A DNA stretch of 12,511 bases from Cellulomonas sp. (GTDB taxonomy: Bacteria > Actinomycetota > Actinomycetes > Actinomycetales > Cellulomonadaceae). The translations under genes were made by a program, and so were the position numbers. Under the pieces are notes generated by a model. The model saw only the letters and a program-made list of their open reading frames with translations, was not told the DNA's origin and did no database searches. The stretch lies in contig DAIDJQ010000227.1 of NCBI GenBank assembly GCA_027451305.1, positions 1 through 12,511 of the forward strand. Direction: 5' to 3'. Positions 7,688-12,511 of the stretch are shown piece after piece (position 1 is the stretch's first letter; every line of letters starts with the position of its first letter).

Positions 7688-8425
7688 ACCGCCCGGGCCG
7701 ACCCGGCCCTGCGGACCCAGGTCCCCGCGCGCCAGCATCGCCTGCACCAGCGACTCCTGCAGCCAGGTCAGCGCGTCGTAGACGGTGGCCAGGTAGCGCT
7801 GCACGTCGTCCGTGCCGCGCCGGTGGCGGCGTCCCGTCGCACGGAGCAGGCGCTCGGCGTCCTCGTCGGTGCGGATGCCGAGGCGCTCGGCCAGCACCAG
7901 ACGCAGGTCGGTCAGGGTCGCGGCCACGGCGGGGGCCTGGGCCGCCGGCACCACCGGGCCGTCGTTCTGCAGAGCCGTCCAGAGCCATCGCAGGCGGGCC
8001 AGCTTGGCGGCGCGCAGGTCGTCCTCGGTGAGGCGGCGGAACTCTCCGGCCACCGCCGGGTCGTCGCGCGAGGCGTCGGGCAGGAGGCGGTGCACCGCGG
8101 GGTCGTCCGGGGGCGGCAGCGGCTCGGTGCGCAGGTGCCAGGTGCCGCCGGGGTGGCCCGGGTCGTCCCCGGCACCGGCGGTCTCGCCGCTGCTGTCGGG
8201 CGCATCGGCGCCGGGGACGGCGCGGGTGCCGCCGGAGGAGTCGGTACCGCCAGGCGTGTCGGTCTCGTCGTACGCGCCCTCGAGCCCCGGCCACCCGCCT
8301 GCCACGGCCGGGAGCTCGCCGCCCAGCAGCTCGACGACGTTCGCGACGACGGACGCGACCACCTCACGCTCGGCGGCGTCGAGCTCTGCGCGGTACGCAC
8401 CGGACGTGTAGCGGAATGCCCGCAT
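7685..8425 (-). CDS. DUF2017 family protein
   Basis: A 246-residue protein of unknown function that in actinobacteria regularly follows clpS. The N-terminal [15 protein letters not shown] and helical segment EREVVASVVANVVELL (20-35) match DUF2017, as do VHRLLPDASRDDPAVAGEFR (111-130) and the C-terminal LATVYDALTWLQESLVQAML (212-231). Between residues about 52 and 95 there is a Gly/Asp/Ser/Thr-rich, low-complexity insert that looks disordered and makes this copy longer than usual. The ATG shares one base with the clpS stop (TGATG), so it is translationally coupled. Constant linkage to ClpS suggests a link to N-degron proteolysis, but this is only association. Confidence 0.85.
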   Translation of the reverse strand: MRAFRYTSGAYRAELDAAEREVVASVVANVVELLGGELPAVAGGWPGLEGAYDETDTPGGTDSSGGTRAVPGADAPDSSGETAGAGDDPGHPGGTWHLRTEPLPPPDDPAVHRLLPDASRDDPAVAGEFRRLTEDDLRAAKLARLRWLWTALQNDGPVVPAAQAPAVAATLTDLRLVLAERLGIRTDEDAERLLRATGRRHRRGTDDVQRYLATVYDALTWLQESLVQAMLARGDLGPQGRVGPGG

Positions 8426-8718
8426 CAGGCGTCCTGGCGCTGCAGCGTGGCCCACAGGCCGAAGCCGTGCATCGCCTGCACGTCGACCTCCATCGCCTCC
8501 CGGGTGCCCGACGAGACGACGGCCCGACCCTCCTTGTGCACCTGCATCATCAGCCGCTCGGCCTTCTGCTCGGGATAGCCGAAGTACGACCGGAAGACGT
8601 AGGCGACATAGCTCATCAGGTTCACGGGGTCGTTCCAGACGATGGTCACCCACGGCGACGCCGTCACGGCCCGCTCCGCGGCCCGTACGTCCTGCTCAGG
8701 CACGGTCGAGGTGGGCAC
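8425..8718 (-). CDS. clpS: ClpS, ATP-dependent Clp protease adaptor
   Basis: A 97-residue adaptor that binds N-terminal destabilising residues and hands substrates to the ClpAP or ClpCP protease. [19 protein letters not shown] (24-42) has the conserved Asn29-Asp30 and Met35 of the N-degron pocket, and VHKEGRAVV (60-68) has His61, the other pocket residue. The N-terminal 20 residues are the usual flexible tail. The start is GTG 8718: TACAGT lies six bases upstream, no Shine-Dalgarno is present, and the frame beyond runs into pncB. It is the first gene of the long minus-strand unit and shares a 30-bp divergent promoter region with pncB. Confidence 0.96.
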   Translation of the reverse strand: MPTSTVPEQDVRAAERAVTASPWVTIVWNDPVNLMSYVAYVFRSYFGYPEQKAERLMMQVHKEGRAVVSSGTREAMEVDVQAMHGFGLWATLQRQDA

Positions 8719-8724
8719 CGCCCC

Positions 8725-8742
8725 ACTGTAGAGAACTAGGTT
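8725..8742. promoter_or_regulatory. Overlapping divergent leaderless promoters of clpS (-) and pncB (+)
   Basis: Minus strand: TACAGT (8730-8725), six bases, GTG of clpS (8718-8716). Plus strand: TAGGTT (8737-8742), six bases, ATG of pncB (8749-8751). The two -10 hexamers are six bases apart. Each promoter's -35 region would fall on the other gene's start codon, so simultaneous occupancy is unlikely. Confidence 0.6.
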
Positions 8743-8748
8743 GACGCC

Positions 8749-10095
8749 ATGACCGCCAGCACGGCCCTGCTGACCGACCGCTACGAGCTGACGATGCTGC
8801 AGGCGGCGCTGGCGGACGGGACCGCCGACCGCCGGTGCATCTTCGAGGTGTTCACCAGGCGGCTGCCACCCGGGCGCAGGTACGGCGTGGTCGCCGGCAC
8901 CGGGCGGGTCCTGGAGGCCGTGCAGGACTTCCGGTTCGGTGCCGAGCAGCTGGAGTGGCTGGCCGCCGAGCGGGTGGTCGACGACCGGACGCTGGAGTAC
9001 CTGAAGGACTTCCGCTTCACCGGCGACGTCGTCGGGTACGCCGAGGGCGAGGCGTTCTTCCCGCTCTCGCCCGTGATGGTGGTGGAGGGCACGTTCGCCG
9101 AGGCCGTGCTGCTGGAGACGGTGGTGCTGTCCATCCTCAACTACGACTCCGCGATCGCCTCTGCGGCCTCCCGGATGACCAGTGCGGCGGTCGGGCGACC
9201 GTGCCTGGAGATGGGTGCGCGACGGGCCCACGAGGACGCCGCGGTGGCGGCCGCCAGGGCTGCGGTGATCGCAGGCTTCGCGGGGACGTCCAACCTCGAG
9301 GCCGGCCGCCGGTACGGGCTGCCGACCATCGGCACCGCAGCCCACGCCTTCACGTTGGTGCACGACGACGAGCGGTCGGCGTTCACCTCCCAGGTCACGT
9401 CGCAGGGCCGCGGCACCACCCTGCTCGTCGACACCTACGACGTGCGCGCCGGGGTGCAGCACGCCCTCGAGGCGGCCGGCACCGAGCTCGGGGCGATCCG
9501 GCTCGACTCCGGGGACCTCGCGGCGCTCGCCCAGGAGGTCCGCACCCAGCTCGACGCAGCCGGCGCCACGGCCACGACGATCGTCGTGACGTCCGACCTC
9601 GACGAGTACGCGATCGCGGCGCTGGCGGTGGCCCCGGTCGACTCCTACGGGGTCGGGACGTCCGTCGTCACCGGGTCGGGGGCGCCGACCTGCGGGATGG
9701 TCTACAAGATGGTCGCCCGGGAGCGTGCGGACGGCTCGATGGAGCCCGTGGCCAAGATCTCCCGGTCGAAGGCGAGCGTGGGCGGCCGGAAGGCGGCGGC
9801 GCGCCGCCTCGGGGCCGACGGGCGTGCGGTGGAGGAGGTGCTGGTCAGCGGACCGGCCGACCAGGTGCTCGAGTGGCAGACGGAGCAGTGGCGCAGCCCC
9901 GATCCCCACCTGCGGCCGCTGCACGTGCCCCTGATCGCGGCCGGCGTGGCCGACGAGCGGTGGACCGGCGTCGACGCGGTACGCCTGGCCGCGGCCCGGC
10001 ACTCGGCCTCTCGGGACGAGCTGCCGCGCGGTGCGCGTCGGTTGTCCGCCGACGAGGCGGCGGTCCCCACGGTGACCGTGCGGCTCGGGGTCTAG
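8749..10095 (+). CDS. pncB: Nicotinate phosphoribosyltransferase
   Basis: A 448-residue enzyme of NAD salvage (Preiss-Handler route) joining nicotinate and PRPP to give nicotinate mononucleotide, with ATP hydrolysis. [10 protein letters not shown] (7-16) is the N-terminal family signature, [19 protein letters not shown] (32-50) follows, and GTAAHAFTL (195-203) carries His199, the residue phosphorylated during ATP use. RLDSGD (251-256) and GVGTSVVTG (301-309) are the sugar-phosphate-binding segments. Length is normal for the actinobacterial enzyme. The ATG at 8749 has TAGGTT six bases upstream and no Shine-Dalgarno, suggesting leaderless translation. It is divergent from clpS, as Rv1330c is from Rv1331. 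Confidence 0.97.
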   Translation: MTASTALLTDRYELTMLQAALADGTADRRCIFEVFTRRLPPGRRYGVVAGTGRVLEAVQDFRFGAEQLEWLAAERVVDDRTLEYLKDFRFTGDVVGYAEGEAFFPLSPVMVVEGTFAEAVLLETVVLSILNYDSAIASAASRMTSAAVGRPCLEMGARRAHEDAAVAAARAAVIAGFAGTSNLEAGRRYGLPTIGTAAHAFTLVHDDERSAFTSQVTSQGRGTTLLVDTYDVRAGVQHALEAAGTELGAIRLDSGDLAALAQEVRTQLDAAGATATTIVVTSDLDEYAIAALAVAPVDSYGVGTSVVTGSGAPTCGMVYKMVARERADGSMEPVAKISRSKASVGGRKAAARRLGADGRAVEEVLVSGPADQVLEWQTEQWRSPDPHLRPLHVPLIAAGVADERWTGVDAVRLAAARHSASRDELPRGARRLSADEAAVPTVTVRLGV

Positions 10096-10304
10096 CCCGT
10101 TCATCAGGCGGGGAGCTTCCGGCGCTGGGCGCAACCACACCGCCCGGACGCCTCCCGCTCCGACGGGACGGGGCGAGCCGGGCGGCGAGGGTCCGAGACG
10201 GGGAGCGACGCCGAGTCGAGGGTCCGAGACGGGTATAGCGACGCCGAGGCGAGGGTCCGAGAGACGCCGAACCCGGATCTGGGCGCAGGGACCTCGGCAT
10301 CGGC
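10096..10304. other. Convergent spacer between pncB and the HNH gene
   Basis: This 209-bp spacer has no credible gene. Its right half holds three tandem repeat units (listed separately). A weak CCCG/CGGG pairing at about 10155-10167 and GGGCG/CGCCC at about 10125-10145 are the only hairpins seen, and no strong terminator is evident. Confidence 0.5.
10185..10272. repeat. Three tandem imperfect repeats, period 31-33 bp
   Basis: Unit 1 is 10185-10215, unit 2 is 10216-10248 and unit 3 is 10249-10272. Each begins with CGAGGGTCCGAGA and carries (A)GCGACGCCGAG or a shortened form. Unit 2 has a two-base expansion (GTAT). Unit 3 lacks about ten internal bases. The units abut without unique spacers. 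Confidence 0.85.
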
Positions 10305-11714
10305 TCAGGCGGAGCGCCCGACCGGGTGTCCGTGCCGGGTCCGGAACTCGAACCCGCCGCCCGAGGAGGTGCCGATCTGCAGCGCGCGTCGGTGCACGAC
10401 GTCATGGTGGTGCCAGCACAGCAGGACGCCCCGGTTCACGTCGGTCTCCCCACGGCCGGCCGCCCAGCCGTCGACGTGGTGCACCTCGCACAGGGCGGGT
10501 GGTGCGCTGCAACCGGGATATCGACAGGTGCCGTCCCGGGCGATCACGGCCTTGCGCCGTGGGCCGGCGAACGTCCGTTCCGCGCGGCCGGCGTTGATCA
10601 CCTGCGAGTCCGGACCGAAGACGATGCGGCTGATCTCGCAGTCGCAGGCGAGCCTCGACAGCACGGACGGGGGGACAGGCCCGACGCCAAGCACCTCGGC
10701 CACCGCGAACCGCTCGACGTCGGCCACCGGAGTCAGCCGTAGCCGGGGTGACGGGCGGTCGAGGGCCCCGTCGCGCTCGTCGCGGCGATGGCGCCGGGAA
10801 CGGCCGTCGGGCGCGGTGGCGAAACCGTCGGGCGCGGTGGCGAGGCTGTCGCTCGCCCTGTCCACCGCCCGCCGCAGGGTGTCGAAGTCGACGACGCACG
10901 AGAGGTGCGGACGGACGGCCGCGCCGGTGCCGACCAGCCCGTGGTCCAGGCAGAGCCGTGCGACGTCCGCCAGCGCCTGGGCGCGACGCTGAGGAGTGGT
11001 CCGATGGTCGTCCGGCGCGGGTGGGACGAGCACGGCATCAAGAGCTGAGCTCAGCAGCGCGCCGTGCTCGGTGGTGAGGAACCCCGCCAGGTGCACGCCG
11101 CCGCTGGTCGGCGAGAGCGTCACGTGCTCGCGCTCGCACGCGTCACGGTAGCCACGCTCGTCCGCCTCCGGGTCAGCGGCGGCCGCCCAGCGCTGCACGA
11201 GCCGCCGGAACGAGCCGGCGGGAAGTGAGCTGGCCTGGGCGACGAGGAACTCCTCGCCGCACTCCTGCTCCGGCGCGGCCAGCGCCGCACGACGCGCGTC
11301 CGACGTCGGCGCAAGCCGTGCCAGCAGGTGGGCCTGGTCCGCCCCGACCTCGCCCGCGAGCGCGGCGCGGGCCGTGGCGGGCAGGTGGTCACGCAGGGCC
11401 CGACCTGTGCTCAGCACCTCGCGTGCACGGTGGAACGGCATCCCGCTCGCACCCGCGAGCCAGTGCGGGAACGACCGCGCGCCCTCGACCGCCCACCAGC
11501 CGTCCTCGTCGACCCGAACGGACAGACGTGCCGACGCCACGACGAGACGGTCGAGCTGCGCACGAAGGGCCAGCAGCACGGCCACGGCCGACTGTCCTTC
11601 CAGCCTCGGCTCGACCTCGGCAGACGACTCGACGAGGGCCACCACGTGGTCGACGACGGACGTCAACGCGTCGACCATCGGGTGCGCGGGAGCACGGACG
11701 TCGGTGCCGTCCAT
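10305..11714 (-). CDS. DUF222 domain protein with C-terminal HNH endonuclease motif
   Basis: A 469-residue member of the actinobacterial DUF222/HNH (13E12-like) family. The N-terminal and middle part (to about residue 340) is helical, with [20 protein letters not shown] (73-92) typical of the family. The C-terminal nuclease motif includes CRYPGC (397-402), Cys409, CEVHHVDGW (409-417) with His412-His413, Asn427 and [11 protein letters not shown] (431-441), giving a complete HNH pattern with zinc-type cysteines. Genomes often carry many paralogues; natural function is unknown, though some relatives are tied to mobile elements. Start ATG 11714 has a GGGGGGTGG stretch upstream; a GTG two codons earlier is possible. 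Residues 291-304 contain a duplicated heptapeptide. Confidence 0.88.
   Translation of the reverse strand: MDGTDVRAPAHPMVDALTSVVDHVVALVESSAEVEPRLEGQSAVAVLLALRAQLDRLVVASARLSVRVDEDGWWAVEGARSFPHWLAGASGMPFHRAREVLSTGRALRDHLPATARAALAGEVGADQAHLLARLAPTSDARRAALAAPEQECGEEFLVAQASSLPAGSFRRLVQRWAAAADPEADERGYRDACEREHVTLSPTSGGVHLAGFLTTEHGALLSSALDAVLVPPAPDDHRTTPQRRAQALADVARLCLDHGLVGTGAAVRPHLSCVVDFDTLRRAVDRASDSLATAPDGFATAPDGRSRRHRRDERDGALDRPSPRLRLTPVADVERFAVAEVLGVGPVPPSVLSRLACDCEISRIVFGPDSQVINAGRAERTFAGPRRKAVIARDGTCRYPGCSAPPALCEVHHVDGWAAGRGETDVNRGVLLCWHHHDVVHRRALQIGTSSGGGFEFRTRHGHPVGRSA
10804..10843. repeat. In-frame 21-bp tandem duplication within the HNH gene
   Basis: CCGTCGGGCGCGGTGGCGA occurs at 10804-10822 and 10825-10843, period 21. 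It encodes two copies of a heptapeptide around ATAPDG in the linker before the HNH domain, so the reading frame is kept. Confidence 0.9.
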
Positions 11715-12360
11715 CGCCACCCCCCGTCGTTGCACATTCTGCTTGTCTGCCGTCCGGCTTCTGCCGACCTGAAGAACGCTACCGTCGACCACTGACAAAC
11801 CGACCCGACCGCAATCGGGTGCGGTGCGCGATCGACAACCGCCCCGACGGCCGCGGCTCCTTCCCGATCCGCCCGTTTCAAGACCGTCATCTCAGTCGTC
11901 GGCGGACGATGCGCGGCGCTGCACTGCGGGCGCCGTGCAGCCTGTTCCTGCAGGTGACAGGGATGAAGCATGCCGTGACCGAGCCGCAACTCGGGGCTCT
12001 GGACGGTTCGGCCCGGTCCGCAGCTCTCCGCGCAGGGGCGCCCCAGCCCCGTCGTTCTACTCCTGAGAAACGTGGCGGAGGAGGACGCCGCAACCCCGAC
12101 GGCCGGCACCGGGCACCCGGGACCGGAGGTTCTGTGCGCCATTCCTGGGGCCACCGTTCGACGGTGCAATTCTCCGGCACCCGAATGTTCGACGCGCCCA
12201 TCCGCGAACGCCGAGGGTTCGAAGCACCATCCCGCGGATGCCCAATGCACGTCGTGCGATTCCCCGTCAGCGGGCCGGCAGCCGATCCTTTCCTCGGGCG
12301 CCCGCACCCCGCAGCTCGCCCCGGCGACCGAACGCGTCCCGACCGGATCGTCGCAACCGG
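11715..12360. other. Gene-free, lower-GC stretch with several inverted repeats
   Basis: No open frame here shows family motifs or plausible composition. Hand counts give 38/60, 39/60 and 40/60 G+C for the lines starting at 11941, 12121 and 12181, against 45/60 for a line of pncB (9601). Inverted repeats seen: 11803-11820 (ACCCGA/TCGGGT), 11918-11941 (GCTGCAC/GTGCAGC), 11941-11961 (near-palindrome centred on CTGCAG), 12152-12166 (CACCGT/ACGGTG), 12199-12240 (CATCCGCG/CGCGGATG) and 12247-12257 (GCAC/GTGC). It could hold the long leader of the HNH gene, an unrecognised RNA, or decayed sequence. Confidence 0.5.
11776..11781 (-). promoter_or_regulatory. Candidate -10 of the HNH gene
   Basis: TAGCGT on the minus strand, the same hexamer as before the GroES-like gene, stands 61 bases before the ATG at 11714. 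TTGTCA lies 11 bases upstream, too close for a normal -35. The assignment is tentative. Confidence 0.3.
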
Positions 12361-12511
12361 TCAGCGGCCCACGAACCAGCGCCTGACCAGCTCCACCCGC
12401 GCGTTCAGCTGCTCCACGTCGGCCAGCGCGACCTCGGGGCCACCCGATCGGCGCCGCAGCTCGGCGTGCACCTGGGCGTGCGTCTGACCGCTGCGCCGCG
12501 CCCATGCCGAG
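12361..12511 (-). CDS. C-terminal end of an unidentified protein, possibly a helicase
   Basis: A minus-strand frame open from the window edge to TGA at 12363-12361 gives about 49 residues: a segment with SGQTHAQVHAELRRRSGG, then ALADVEQLNARVELVRRW and a final FVGR. The alternation of a short helix with T-H-x-x-V-H-x-x-L and a leucine-rich closing helix reminds me of the C-terminus of actinobacterial DEAD/DEAH-box helicases, but no helicase motif lies in the window and this is a weak recollection. Codon third positions are GC-rich in this frame, which supports coding. Function is therefore left open. Confidence 0.5.
   Translation of the reverse strand, partial: SAWARRSGQTHAQVHAELRRRSGGPEVALADVEQLNARVELVRRWFVGR

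Noticed and set aside
6731..8578. A long plus-strand open frame (about 615 codons) opposite murI and DUF2017
   Set aside because: It is antisense to murI, DUF2017 and part of clpS, which have intact motifs. The translation is Arg/Gly/His/Val-rich, typical of a shadow frame in high-GC DNA.
10185..10272. CRISPR array
   Set aside because: The 31-33 bp units abut with no unique spacers, only three copies exist and no cas genes are near.
11715..11798. A longer N-terminus for the HNH protein from a TTG at 11798
   Set aside because: TTG is a rare start, no ribosome binding site is seen, and a candidate -10 (11781-11776) falls inside the extension. The ATG at 11714 with a G-rich site upstream fits better.
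11225..12487. A plus-strand open frame that could fill the gene-free stretch
   Set aside because: Composition is Pro/Arg-rich without domain signatures, its first part is antisense to the HNH gene, and its end overlaps the likelier minus-strand coding end at 12361-12511.
11663..12505. A minus-strand open frame covering the gene-free stretch
   Set aside because: The translation is rich in Cys, His, Arg and Trp in a random pattern and runs out of frame with both the HNH gene and the better C-terminal fragment.

Overview
The window is high-GC DNA (roughly 73-76% in coding stretches by hand count) with GTG starts, GTGA/TGATG gene overlaps and actinobacterial families (DUF2017, DUF4916 Nudix, DUF222/HNH). 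It looks like a chromosomal segment of an actinobacterium, probably order Micrococcales and possibly Cellulomonas or a relative. The genus is an inference from gene content and style. Most of the window is ordinary core genome, and I did not find a convincing new defence or mobile system.

Layout. 1-310: the 3' end of an SDR oxidoreductase (+), a strong convergent terminator and tRNA-Lys(CTT) (-). 310-1540: an 80-residue unknown protein (-), an orphan GroES-like co-chaperone (-) and a divergent Bcp-type peroxiredoxin (+). 1614-2174: tRNA-Leu(TAG) (+), a convergent hairpin terminator and thioredoxin (-). 2292-2846: a DUF4916/Nudix-fold protein (+) whose Nudix box has lost its key glutamates. 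2919-8718: one long minus-strand unit, in transcription order clpS, DUF2017, murI, an MBL-fold hydrolase (Rv1339-like), rph, rdgB and abc-F. Junctions are tight: TGATG, 9 bp, GTGA, 48 bp, GTGA, 1 bp. 8749-10095: pncB (+), divergent from clpS. 10096-10304: a spacer with three tandem imperfect repeats. 10305-11714: a DUF222/HNH protein (-). 11715-12360: a lower-GC, gene-free stretch with several inverted repeats. 12361-12511: the C-terminal end of an unidentified protein (-).

The big cluster has the order of the Mycobacterium tuberculosis Rv1330c-Rv1341 region (pncB1 / clpS, DUF2017, mec-cysO-cysM, murI, Rv1339, rphA, rdgB), but without the mec-cysO-cysM sulfur block. It joins N-degron proteolysis (ClpS), D-glutamate supply (MurI), cyclic-nucleotide or related hydrolysis (MBL), RNA 3' processing (RNase PH) and nucleotide-pool cleaning (RdgB). 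NAD salvage (PncB) faces it. Bcp and thioredoxin near the left end form a plausible thiol peroxide-reduction pair.

The most notable pattern is regulatory. Six genes (GroES-like, Nudix, murI, rph, clpS, pncB) have a TANNNT-like -10 hexamer only 6-8 nt before the start codon and no clear Shine-Dalgarno, as expected for leaderless mRNAs. In two places (groES-like/bcp and clpS/pncB) the divergent -10 elements are so close that the two promoters must overlap.
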